37,181 nucleotides of DNA from Myxococcus llanfairpwllgwyngyllgogerychwyrndrobwllllantysiliogogogochensis (GTDB taxonomy: Bacteria > Myxococcota > Myxococcia > Myxococcales > Myxococcaceae): assembly GCF_006636215.1 (NCBI RefSeq), contig NZ_VIFM01000097.1, positions 1 through 37,181 on the forward strand, given 5' to 3'. The notes below the pieces were generated by a model, which worked only from the letters and a program-made list of their open reading frames with translations, made no database searches and was not told the origin of the DNA. This document shows, one piece after another, positions 26,201 through 33,175 of the stretch. The position numbers and the translations under genes were made by a program. The first letter of the stretch is position 1. Every line of letters starts with the position of its first letter.

Positions 26201-28971
26201 ATCGGCGGGTCGGAGAACCACGCCGCGATGCCCGCGCTCATCAAGAGGCGCATGCAGCCGCGCTCCAACGAATCGGCCATGCGCGGCGCCGACAGCAGCT
26301 CCTCCTCGGTGCGGGACTTCCACATCTCCACCACCTGGGGCAGCTCCGCCTGGAAGTCGGCGGTGGCATCCCCGTCCGGCAGCGCCACGCCAAAGAGTCG
26401 CAGTCCCTCGCGGGCGTGCTGGAGCGCCGCCGCGTGATTCCGGCCGAGGATGCTGGCGTTCATGCGCAGGACGTAGAGGTCCACCTTCTCCAGTGGCGAC
26501 GTGGCATGCGCCATCGCCTGGTCGATGAGGCGCTCGGACAGGAGGCGGTCTCCCGTGAGCTGCGCGCACTCCGCCGCGTCCTGGTGGAGCCGGAGCATGC
26601 GCTCGCGCTGCGTCTCCCAGGCGTCCTCCGGGAGGAGGACTCGGGCGCGCATGAAGTAGGCCAGGGCGGCCTCGAAGGCGGAGGCGTCTCGCACCTTGCG
26701 CCCCGCGCGCTGGTTGAGCTCGGCGAGCCACTGGCGCTCGGTGGCGGTCTCCACCACGTCGCCGCCCAGGTGGAAGTGGTCCGCCACCTCGCAGATGCGC
26801 GGCTCGGCCTCAACTCCCGGGGCGTCTTCCCACAGACGGCGGCCGATGGTCCGGTGCAGCGCCCGGCGCTCCTCGTCCGACAACAACGAGTAGGCGGAAT
26901 GTCTCACACGGTCATGCGCGAAACGGTACGTGGCCTGCCCCTCCGTCAGCCCGTCCGGCGTCTGCTCCGGATGGAGCGGCTGGAAGCGAGGTCCCCGCCC
27001 CTCCGGGACGAGCAGGCCCGCACGCAGCGCGCTCCACAGCGCTCCCGCCGTGTCCTCCATGGGGGCATCGACGACGCGAGCCAGGAGCCACAGGTCCACC
27101 TGACCGCGCATGCACGCGGCCACCGTCAGCAGCCGCTGCGTGTGCTCGGGGAGCCGACGGATGGAGTCCAGCATCAGCTCCACCACGTTGTCGGTGACCT
27201 CCGCCTGTTCGATTCGCACCAGGTCCCAGTGCCACGAGCCGTCCTCCAGCTCATACGTGAGCAACCCGGTGCGATGCAGGTGCCGCAGGAAGTGACTGAT
27301 GGAGAAGGGGTTGCCCGCGGTCTTCTCCAGCACGAGCCGCGCCAGCGCCCGCGCGCGCTCCGGCTCGCAGCGCAGCGTGTCCGCGCACAGCGTCGTCAGG
27401 GCGGACAGGTCCAGGGGCCCCAGCTCCAGGAGTCGCGGCGCCGCAGTGGTACCCGCGAGTGACGACAGCACTCGGGAGAGGGGATGCGACGTGCCCCACT
27501 CTCCGGGGCGATAGGCACCGATGAGCAGCACATGGTGCAGCTCCGGGTCCGTCACCAGCCGCGTGAGCAGCTCCAGCGTGGCGGCGTCCGCCCACTGGAG
27601 GTCGTCGAGGAACAACACCAGCGGCTCCTCGTCCGTGGCGAGGTCGCGAAAGAAGGACTGGAGCAGCAGGAGGAAGCGGCTGCCCGCCTCCCGAGGGCCC
27701 AGGGGGACGATGGGAGGCTGCTCGCCGATGAGCCGCTCCAGTTCGGGAACCAGCTCGGTGAGCACCCTCCCCTGGGTGCCCAGCGCTTCCTGGAGACGCT
27801 GCCGCCACTTGGCCACTTCGTCGGGAGGTTGCTCCAGGACACCGACGACGAGCCCCCGGACGGCCTCCACCAGCGAGGCGTACGGTGTCTGGCCCTTCAG
27901 CTCCGAGGACTTTCCGGAGAGGAAGCGCCCCGTGCCCAGGTGCGCGCGCAGTGCGTGGACCAGGGACGTCTTGCCGCTCCCCGAGGCTCCCGACAACAGC
28001 ACCCACTCCCGGGCGCCGAACCGCGCGCGCTCCAGCGCGGTGTCGAGCACGGCGCGCTCTTCGTCGCGGCCATAGAGCCTGTCGGGCAGTCCCAGCTCGC
28101 GCGCGAGGTCATACCGGCCCAGCTCGAAGGCGATGGGCGTGCCCGGTCCCCGCCAGCGTCGCTGGATTTCTCGCAGGTCCTCCACGAGCGCCTCGGCGCT
28201 CTGGTAACGCTCCTCGGGCACCTTCGCGAGCAGGCGCAGCACCACGTCGGAGAGGATGGCGGGAAGCTGGGGGTTCTTGTCGACGGGAGGCACGGGCGGC
28301 AGCGCGAGCAGGGCGTGGACCAGCTCCGCTGCGTCGGTCGACACGAAGGGCGCCTCGCCCGTGAGCATCTCGTAGAACGTCGCGCCCAGCGCATACAGGT
28401 CCGCGCGGTGGTCTACCCGGCGGCGCATCCTCCCGGTCTGCTCGGGGGCGATGTAGCGCAGCGTGCCCTCGAAGCCACCGGGGACTCCCGCCATGTGCAC
28501 GAGCCCTTGCACGCGCGTGGACAGGTCGAAGTCGATCATCACCAGCCCGCGTCCTCCGGGCGCCACGACGAGGTTGGCGGGGTTGAGGTCGCGGTGGATG
28601 ACGTGCTGGCGATGCAGCGCGCCCAGCGAGCTGGCGAGGTCACACGCCAGTTCCAGGAAGAGGTCCACCTCGATGGGGCCCCGGCGCAGCCATTCCCGCA
28701 GGTCATGGGGCCCTGCGTCCTCGATGGCGAGCGCAGGCTGGCCCGCCACCACCTCCAGCGCCACCACGCGGGCGACTCCGTGGAGGTCTCGAAGGTCGCT
28801 GAGCATCGCGTGCTCGTGACGCAGCAGGCCGGCGCTGCTCTCCGCCAGCGGCCCTTCGCGGACGACCTTGAGCACCCGCGCGGCTCCCTCGGGCGTCCAG
28901 GCGCGGAACACGTCGTAGCGGTGTCCCCGGTAGATTCTTCGCACGTCCTGATAGCCGGCCAGCTCCAGCAT
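23260..28971 (-). CDS. Trifunctional Ser/Thr kinase / AAA-type ATPase / sensor histidine kinase
   Basis: 1,903 residues from ATG 28971. Domain order: protein kinase (about 5-275), with Lys35, HRDLNPAN at 126-133, DFD at 147-149 in place of DFG, and APEQ at 175-178; an ATPase of the AAA/STAND type with Walker A GASGSGKTS at about 328-336 and LFLDDLQWAD; a long helical middle; two GAF-like domains; HisKA with H-box AAHELYTPITAL (His about 1679); and HATPase with NALKFGAG, DQGIGIP and GGLGLGLFIVRE. It likely takes a signal through GAF/helical parts and phosphorylates an unlinked response regulator. Start choice: GAGGGG six bases before ATG 28971. A GTG 22 codons upstream has no such site. No response regulator gene lies beside it. 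Its 5' end is duplicated at 30572-30638. Confidence 0.93.
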   Translation of the reverse strand: MLELAGYQDVRRIYRGHRYDVFRAWTPEGAARVLKVVREGPLAESSAGLLRHEHAMLSDLRDLHGVARVVALEVVAGQPALAIEDAGPHDLREWLRRGPIEVDLFLELACDLASSLGALHRQHVIHRDLNPANLVVAPGGRGLVMIDFDLSTRVQGLVHMAGVPGGFEGTLRYIAPEQTGRMRRRVDHRADLYALGATFYEMLTGEAPFVSTDAAELVHALLALPPVPPVDKNPQLPAILSDVVLRLLAKVPEERYQSAEALVEDLREIQRRWRGPGTPIAFELGRYDLARELGLPDRLYGRDEERAVLDTALERARFGAREWVLLSGASGSGKTSLVHALRAHLGTGRFLSGKSSELKGQTPYASLVEAVRGLVVGVLEQPPDEVAKWRQRLQEALGTQGRVLTELVPELERLIGEQPPIVPLGPREAGSRFLLLLQSFFRDLATDEEPLVLFLDDLQWADAATLELLTRLVTDPELHHVLLIGAYRPGEWGTSHPLSRVLSSLAGTTAAPRLLELGPLDLSALTTLCADTLRCEPERARALARLVLEKTAGNPFSISHFLRHLHRTGLLTYELEDGSWHWDLVRIEQAEVTDNVVELMLDSIRRLPEHTQRLLTVAACMRGQVDLWLLARVVDAPMEDTAGALWSALRAGLLVPEGRGPRFQPLHPEQTPDGLTEGQATYRFAHDRVRHSAYSLLSDEERRALHRTIGRRLWEDAPGVEAEPRICEVADHFHLGGDVVETATERQWLAELNQRAGRKVRDASAFEAALAYFMRARVLLPEDAWETQRERMLRLHQDAAECAQLTGDRLLSERLIDQAMAHATSPLEKVDLYVLRMNASILGRNHAAALQHAREGLRLFGVALPDGDATADFQAELPQVVEMWKSRTEEELLSAPRMADSLERGCMRLLMSAGIAAWFSDPPMFSFIYTRMLGLTLNHGNSVYSAFAYVCFGLIHGESRGDYAAGHAFSHLGMELSRRFANPREECRVLAAFLFYMRHWREPLRSSMPLLRRGLAAGLESGEPQYVAYLLASISFTRLRLGTELDRVHAEAEGALAFDRKSGQGAMADTQLALRQAVRCLQGRTRERGGYDDATFDTATFLEQSKGDPTILGQFFILRLQTSYLLGDLAGAREMFRAAEPNLRFVQSLFNVTEHAFFGALVLAASVDAGSDAERQARRAYVEQTWHRFRHWATNCPENFRHRHLMLSAERARLEGRFTEAAELFDEAIDRAREEGFPQDEALANVLAGRLYSALGRKRIATLYLRAAREGYARWGAKAVVAALQEEFPDVQIQEPGIWDQTVTPTGDDFRGASLDLLSILKAAQSLSGEVALERLLEKLMAVCLEVAGAQRGALVLEEQGTPMLEAVGGVGEPMTRLHVPLAGAELVPESLLGHTWRTGDAVVLGDAAHQGRFVTDAYVARQRVKSALVVPIRRHARTMGVLYLENNLATHAFTPDRVRVLQLLSSQMAISLENSLLFEERKRAEEAVRFLAESSVVLAESLDYEATLKRLARLAVPFLATVCAIDVVDASGSIRRLSTAHADPASEGLARELQSSYTPDWDSSQPANAVLRTKEPLLIPVLTDELLTRLCRDARHCALIRALKARTLMAVPLIARERLLGVLTLVSSVPTKRYGPGDLELAQDLARRAAIALDNARLYHESQDAIRLRDEFLSIAAHELYTPITALQLSVQGLARSEVPTRDSVQRASRSTQAQTRRLAHLVDELLDVSRIQTGRLHLQLETVDLEAVVRAVVEGLGDAIQRSQSSLSLDLAPGCMGRWDRVRLEQVVTNLLANALKFGAGQPIEVHLEETGGRVRLEIVDQGIGIPAERLPHIFGRFERAVSSREYGGLGLGLFIVREIVAALGGQVRAESTLGAGARFTVELPCEGPVEESVPVSASGP

Positions 28972-29227
28972 CACGACCCCTCGACGACTTCCCAGGGGAA
29001 GTTGCACACGCGACAGGCCCCGGGGCTCAGAAGGCACTAACGGATGATGCGGGCGCGGTCCTGTCCAGAGGAGCGGGCCGCCTGCCGCTCGGACGTCAAC
29101 AGCTCCTTCGTGCGCCTCGCGGCATGCCTGCCTCGGGGTCCGAGAGTACGTCGGCTAGTGAGCGGCACCCGCCCCATGCGCAGGGGCGAGGAGCGGTGCC
29201 GACAAACAGCGCTGCTCGGTCCAGCAG
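28905..29227. repeat. Segmental duplication, copy 1 (kinase 5' end plus upstream region)
   Basis: Direct copy of 30572-30894 at a constant offset of 1,667 bp. By eye, about 28937-29165 differs at only about four positions, while both ends are more diverged. It contains the first 22 codons of the kinase gene, the non-coding upstream region, and at its far end a tail fragment of an Imm52-type gene. It stops where the IS3 remnant begins. Confidence 0.92.
29195..29227 (-). pseudogene. C-terminal scrap of an Imm52-type immunity gene
   Basis: Read on the minus strand from 29227, this encodes LLDRAALFVGT. It corresponds to LLDRAELFVGA, the last residues of the intact Imm52-like protein at 30847-31620. 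The rest of this copy is missing: sequence beyond 29227 is IS3 remnant. It shows that an immunity gene once stood directly upstream of the large kinase gene, as it still stands upstream of the broken kinase copy. Confidence 0.6.
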
Positions 29228-29544
29228 TGGAGTTGCTTCAGTTTCGGCGTGAGGAGCGCGACGTCCTCTCAAGGCCGCGACCTGGTTCGCTCAGGAAGGC
29301 GTCGGCACGCCCAAGAAGCGTTCCGATTCGTGAGCGAGAACCAGGCCGAGCACGCAGTGGCGACGATGTGCCGGGTGATGGAGTCACCGAGGCCGGCTAC
29401 TGCGCCTGGAAGCGACGGGCCGCCATGAAGCGAGCCGAGGCCAGGATGGCCGTCTTTCAGTACATCGAGGGCTGGTACAACCTGCGGCGGAGGCACTCAG
29501 CCCTCGGCTACCAGTCACCGGCTAACGATGCGGAACCGGTGTAA
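29228..29544 (+). mobile_element. IS3-family insertion sequence remnant (orfA end plus pieces of orfB)
   Basis: Pieces of an IS3-type element in three frames. The orfA end reads RREERDVLS, then after a frame change AATWFAQEGVGTPKKRSDS with a stop; this resembles the 'ERDxLKKAAAWFAxE' end of IS3 OrfA. OrfB begins overlapping that stop: FRFVSENQAEHAVATMCRVM. After another frame change it continues VTEAGYCAWKRR, then jumps without the catalytic core to RAEARMAVFQYIEGWYNLRR and RHSALGYQSPAN, the usual C-terminus of IS3 transposase, stopping at 29544. About 200 residues including most of the DDE domain are gone. No clear terminal inverted repeats are visible. It cannot move itself. Confidence 0.82.
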
Positions 29545-29554
29545 CTCGAGACGG

Positions 29555-29971
29555 CTAAAGGAGTGACTCGATGATGGTCCGAAGCTCGTCCTCGCCGAAA
29601 AGCTTGTCCGAGTAGCCGTAGAAACTCTCACGCACAAAGAGAGTGTTGTCCTTGAGCTCCACATTCTTGTCGCCTGGGTTGTCTGGGCTCGTCGCGACAT
29701 TCTGGAAGATGATCTTGTTGAACTTCGATTTGACTGCCTCACGACCGAGATCATCGCTACAAATACTCTTCATCGCCTGTGCGACGAGCCCTGGACCGTA
29801 TGACTCATAGTAGGAGTCGTAGCAGTCGAGAATGGTCTTGTCTTCGGGGAAGCTCGCGATGTCGATTTCAAAAGGCATCGAGAATCCAATGGAGCTGTTC
29901 AGCTCTGATTGGAAACGGGGGGTGTGCGACTCCTTGATCGTAGCGATACGGCGTCGCTCTGCGAGACCCAT
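29555..29971 (-). CDS. Hypothetical 138-residue cytosolic protein, AT-richer than its surroundings
   Basis: Starts at ATG 29971 with AAAGGAG six bases upstream. The protein has no membrane segment or signal peptide. It has a conserved-looking helical N-terminus (MGLAERRRIATIKE), FEIDIASFPEDKTILDCYDS, and a central AMKSICSDDLGREAVKSKFN-type stretch. I recall similar small proteins with 'C-x-DD-x-GREAV' next to toxin-like genes but cannot name the family. Codon use is clearly less GC-rich than in the neighbours, which suggests recent transfer. Size, composition and place in a rearranged toxin/immunity zone make an immunity protein possible; this is inference only. Confidence 0.7.
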   Translation of the reverse strand: MGLAERRRIATIKESHTPRFQSELNSSIGFSMPFEIDIASFPEDKTILDCYDSYYESYGPGLVAQAMKSICSDDLGREAVKSKFNKIIFQNVATSPDNPGDKNVELKDNTLFVRESFYGYSDKLFGEDELRTIIESLL

Positions 29972-30065
29972 CGAATGCTCCTTTACCCCAGGGCGTGCTT
30001 GTTGGTTTGGAGAGTGTGTCCGCTCGTATTTCAGGCGTCAACTCATTCGGCGCCTCGCGCACGGC

Positions 30066-30128
30066 TCATTCTTCAGCGCCCAGCATCTTCAGAAATTGTG
30101 CTTCGCTGGGTCCGTCAACTCCGCGCGT
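30066..30128 (-). pseudogene. Possible C-terminal scrap of a gene upstream of the 138-residue gene
   Basis: A 20-codon open stretch on the minus strand ends in TGA at 30066 and reads TRGVDGPSEAQFLKMLGAEE, which looks like a genuine protein C-terminus. It is preceded by a stop in the same frame. It lies 94 bp upstream of the ATG at 29971. It may be what is left of a partner gene, for example a toxin for which the 138-residue protein gave immunity. The evidence is weak. Confidence 0.22.
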
Positions 30129-30347
30129 TTACGAGGAAGACGAGCAGGATGACCGCGACGAGGTCGGACCTGAATCGCCGCCACAAGGACTGAGAGCGGA
30201 CGGGCCCGTTCAACGCCGCTGCCGTGAAGCGCGCCCCAAAGCGCTCGGCCCCATCACTGTCTCCCGTTGGGACTGGCCGGTCGCGCGAATAGAGCACCCC
30301 TGCGCGGGTACTGGCGATGCGAGCGTGCCCATGTGGAAGGTCACCCG

Positions 30348-30571
30348 TCCTTGCTCCAACCCTTCAGATTGGCCGTGGTGTTCGTGCTCACATGGGGAAC
30401 TGCGGCGCACGCTGACACACCAGCCGCCCCTCACGTCCTCCGCGAGCGCTCCGTTACTGTCGCCAGTTGGCCCTCCGGGCAGCCCCCGGTCATCAACGTC
30501 GCCGAGGGCTCGCCGACGTTGTTTCTCCTCTCTTCGCCGATTCAGCGAAAGTCCCGCAGCCTCGTTCAGGA
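30348..30571 (+). pseudogene. N-terminal fragment of a DUF2381-type (TIGR02268-like) secreted protein
   Basis: From a TTG at 30348 (GGAAGG upstream; GTG 30333 is an alternative) the frame encodes a signal peptide, MLQPFRLAVVFVLTWGTAAHA, shortened here to its ends: start MLQPFRLAVV and cleavage after GTAAHA. Then come RERSVTVASWPSGQPPVINV and AEGSPTLFLLSSPIQRKS. This is the N-terminal pattern I know from the myxobacterial DUF2381/TIGR02268 family, whose members often sit near Ser/Thr kinase genes. The homology ends exactly where repeat copy 2 begins at 30572; the frame then runs on meaninglessly to 30707. About 80 percent of a normal member is missing. Confidence 0.55.
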
Positions 30572-30638
30572 GGAACACCTCATAACGGTGGCCCCGGTAG
30601 ATCCTCCGCACGTCCTGATAGCCGGCCAGCTCCAGCAT
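30572..30638 (-). pseudogene. 5' fragment of the large kinase gene
   Basis: On the minus strand from ATG 30638 this encodes MLELAGYQDVRRIYRGHRYE then VF, almost identical to the start of the kinase at 28971, with the same GAGGGG ribosome-binding site. After 22 codons the homology breaks off at the junction with the DUF2381-type fragment and the frame continues into unrelated sequence. It is a broken copy, not a functional gene. Confidence 0.85.
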
Positions 30639-30894
30639 CACGACCCCTCGACGACTTCCCAGGGGAAGTTGCACACGCGACAGGCCCCGGGGCTCGGAAG
30701 GCACTAACGGATGATGCGGGCGCGGTCCTGTCCAGAGGAACGGGCCGCCTGCCGCTCGGACGTCATCAGCTCCTTCGTGCGCCTCGCGGCATGCCTGCCT
30801 CGGGGTCCGAGAGTACGTCGGCTAGTGGGCGGCATCGGCCCCGTGCTCAGGAGCTTGGAGGAGCGCCGACAAACAGCTCCGCTCGGTCCAGCAG
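30572..30894. repeat. Segmental duplication, copy 2
   Basis: Partner of 28905-29227. In this copy the right-hand part is the true 3' end of the intact Imm52-like gene, and the left-hand part is the broken kinase start joined to the DUF2381-type fragment. The non-coding middle, between the kinase start and the Imm52 stop, is the best-conserved part of the repeat. Confidence 0.92.
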
Positions 30895-31620
30895 CTCTCG
30901 CACGCGCTCCGCCAGCGCCATGTGCTCCGGATTGCGGGCAGTGAAGCGTTCGGGAGTGAGGAGGATGAGGGTGCCCTTGTCTTCCACGGACTCGACACGC
31001 ACGGGAGCGGGGAGCGGCGGCACTCGGCCCAAGCGGTTCGAGACGTAGGTAATCCACCCAAGGGAGAAGGGCGCGAAGTCGGGCTCCCGAGCTGTGTCCT
31101 CGTAGGAGTCCGAGGTGGCAAACGCCCAATCGGGATCCCAGGGCCGAACCATGCTGCGCACCACGTTCGCCAGTACGGGTGCCGTCAGTATCCGCTCCAT
31201 GCCTGGCCCTTCTTTCGGCAAGGGCATCACGCACGAGTTCGGATTGGCGCCACTGTAGTCACCGCAGGTGATGCGCAGATCCGCGCTGTCCGCCCCCGCC
31301 TCGCCGTTGCCGAACCAGAAGCTATAGCCCAATCGCTCGATGGCGGGACCTCCACGCTCACGGTTCACGCCCCGCCGGAACATCTCGGTGAGCGTGGGCA
31401 GGTCGGGAGGCATGAGCGGATGTTTGCGGGCATCCTTGCGAGAACGCGCGGGCTTGTACCAATGAGCCAGGATCGGATCACATGACGCGAGGAGGTTGAG
31501 GAAGTCTGCTGTGCGCAGAGCGCATTCCTCGGGGGTCTCCTTGCGAGGGCCCCAGTAGGCGCCCGCGTAGTAGGTCTCCGGGTAGGTCGTGGGCTCAGGC
31601 GTCGCGGTCACGCTGTGCAT
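30847..31620 (-). CDS. Imm52-type immunity protein
   Basis: 257 residues, cytosolic, with no signal peptide. The N-terminus has ETYYAGAYWGPRKETPEECA followed by FLNLLASCDPILAHWYKPAR, the pattern I know from myxobacterial Imm52 immunity proteins. Other segments are RLGYSFWFGNG and ADLRITCGDYSG. Polymorphic-toxin immunity proteins bind and block a specific toxin domain. The gene starts 4 bases after the stop of the Tox-REase-5 gene, so toxin and immunity genes formed one unit. Start: ATG 31620 is directly against a GAGGA; GTG 31611, 9 bases further on, has better spacing and may be the real start. The frame is intact although the toxin gene is broken. Confidence 0.78.
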   Translation of the reverse strand: MHSVTATPEPTTYPETYYAGAYWGPRKETPEECALRTADFLNLLASCDPILAHWYKPARSRKDARKHPLMPPDLPTLTEMFRRGVNRERGGPAIERLGYSFWFGNGEAGADSADLRITCGDYSGANPNSCVMPLPKEGPGMERILTAPVLANVVRSMVRPWDPDWAFATSDSYEDTAREPDFAPFSLGWITYVSNRLGRVPPLPAPVRVESVEDKGTLILLTPERFTARNPEHMALAERVRELLDRAELFVGAPPSS

Positions 31621-31623
31621 TCC

Positions 31624-32869
31624 TCAAAGCGCCGGTGTGCAGACCACTTCAATGCCCTTGATTCTGTTGCGCATCAATAGCTTCTCGATGGCGTCCGCCG
31701 CCTGCTGCTCAGCGACGTGCCATCGTATCGAAAAGCCAAGGCCACGGACCTTCTCACTCTGCCTTCTGGCTTGATCGACAAGGCCCTTGGCTCCCGAGTG
31801 ACGGAACCACTCTTTCGGGTCCAGGCCCTCGAAGAACCGGGCATAGCCCTGCCCCTTCGCCTCCAGCAGGACACCCTTCTCGAAACCATCGAACTTCACG
31901 CCGCCACTGTCCCTGCCCTCCCTGTGCGGACAGCGAGAACGTTGGCATCTCCACCGCTGCGAGCGATGCACCTTCCAACGTGCGCGTCGCGGATGACACC
32001 GTGCCCCACGTGGCTATGAGGTTCGTTGCCAGCTTGGAGACGGCCTGAATCTGTTCACCCCGCGTCATGTACCGGAAGCGCTCCAGGTATTCGGGTGACG
32101 ACTCCAGCAATGCCGCCACGGCGGCGGGCATCTGACGAAGCGCCTCGAGGTTTTCGCCTGGCGACGTCGAGAAGAACTTCCCCACCGCAAGGGCCAGTCC
32201 AACAAAAGCCTCTTCGGCACCATCAAGAGAGCGGCTGATGACGTCGGCATCGTCGTGGACGTCCGCCAGCGGGAATCCATCCAACTCACGCAGTTCATCG
32301 TCCAGCGAGCGGAAGACACCCGTGCGCCCATCGTAGAAACGGCCCAGCTCGAAGTCGTGCGCACGGAAAACACCGTTCCGCCACTCCACGGGGGCCACTC
32401 GCTGCTGCGTCCGTCCACTGCGCACCCACGCGAGGCATCCATCGGGCCGGAGCACCGCCAGATGATTGAAGCGCTCCACCCGCTGCACCAACTCGGTGCG
32501 TGACACCGCTCCCGAGCCCATCACCTCGCGCAGCATGAAGCCCACCGCGACACGCGCAGGGAACTGACCCAGCGTCACATCCTTCCCCAGCAACACCTCC
32601 AGCAGCCGCGCCGCGTGCGTAGGCGTGAGCGAGTTACCAGGCACGGGTTGCGCGTCGCGGTCCCCCAACCCCGAGACCTGAAGCAACTCCTCGAATGCAT
32701 CCTTCCGCTGCTCTCGGGGAAGATGCGCCTTCCCAATGGCTCCCGGCTGCCCCCTCGACTCGTACAGTGTGGAGCGCTGCTGAAGGGCGCCCCTACGGGT
32801 GGAGCGTTCAACCCCAGAGCAGCCCGCGACAAGGATGGCGACGCACAGCAACCAGAGGCCACTTCGCAT
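31624..32869 (-). pseudogene. Lipoprotein toxin with Tox-REase-5 domain, internally deleted and frameshifted
   Basis: The first part, from ATG 32869, encodes a lipoprotein signal (MRSGLWLLCVAILVAGC) and about 315 residues including LTPTHAARLLEVLLGKDVTL and YLERFRYMTRGEQIQAVSKL. Near 31920 the reading frame of the toxin end shifts. The original frame runs on as nonsense to 31754, while the toxin C-terminus is read from about 31925 in another frame: SGGVKFDGFEKGVLLEAKGQ, EGLDPKEWFRHSGAKGLVDQ and IRWHVAEQQAADAIEKLL. This is the Tox-REase-5 restriction-endonuclease fold, with the Asp and E-x-K of its catalytic core. In relatives I recall, a linker plus the first helices of the nuclease lie between the parts; here they are absent. 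The gene looks dead. The lipoprotein part alone might still be made. Confidence 0.8.
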
Positions 32870-33175
32870 TCAACACCCCGCACTTCCTCAACAGGAGGCT
32901 ATCGCGCTGGATGCTGGCATTCACGTCCGACAAGATGATGGACGGCCGATAGCGCGGCAGAAGCGTGAGAGCCAGGCCTCGCGAGTGGGAATGCCCCCAT
33001 CTGCCGGACAGGCTGGGGCCGTGCGACGCCGCCGTCCGCCTCCATGCGCTCGCCCACCGTCGCGCGCATGACTCGGCAGGGTAGTGAGCGACACCAGCGG
33101 AGCCTCTCGGCGCCCTCTAGTCCGAGGTCCTCCGCTCGTGACAATGAGGGTGCCTGGAATTGCTAAGGTGCGGAC
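32870..33175. other. Divergent intergenic region, no gene seen
   Basis: 306 bp between the toxin remnant (minus) and the membrane-anchored protein (plus). Open frames here have arginine-rich shadow composition and no convincing start sites. Just upstream of 33176 there is an AAGG at a usable distance from the start codon. I see no repeat, RNA gene or clear operator. Confidence 0.5.

Noticed and set aside
27484-29040. 518-codon plus-strand open frame opposite the kinase
   Set aside because: Antisense shadow of the kinase gene; no ribosome-binding site or domain.
29044-29544. A single 166-residue protein on the plus strand
   Set aside because: The first two thirds are duplicated non-coding DNA and an out-of-frame IS3 stretch. 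Only the last 40 or so residues are transposase, so it is not one gene.
30115-30297. 60-codon minus-strand frame ending in a hydrophobic helix (LVAVILLVFLVNARS)
   Set aside because: It has a GTG start without a proper ribosome-binding site and poor N-terminal composition. It may be part of a decayed gene but cannot be supported as a gene.
30704-31234. Minus-strand open frame of 176 codons overlapping Imm52
   Set aside because: It is an Arg/Pro-rich out-of-frame reading of the Imm52 gene and the repeat.
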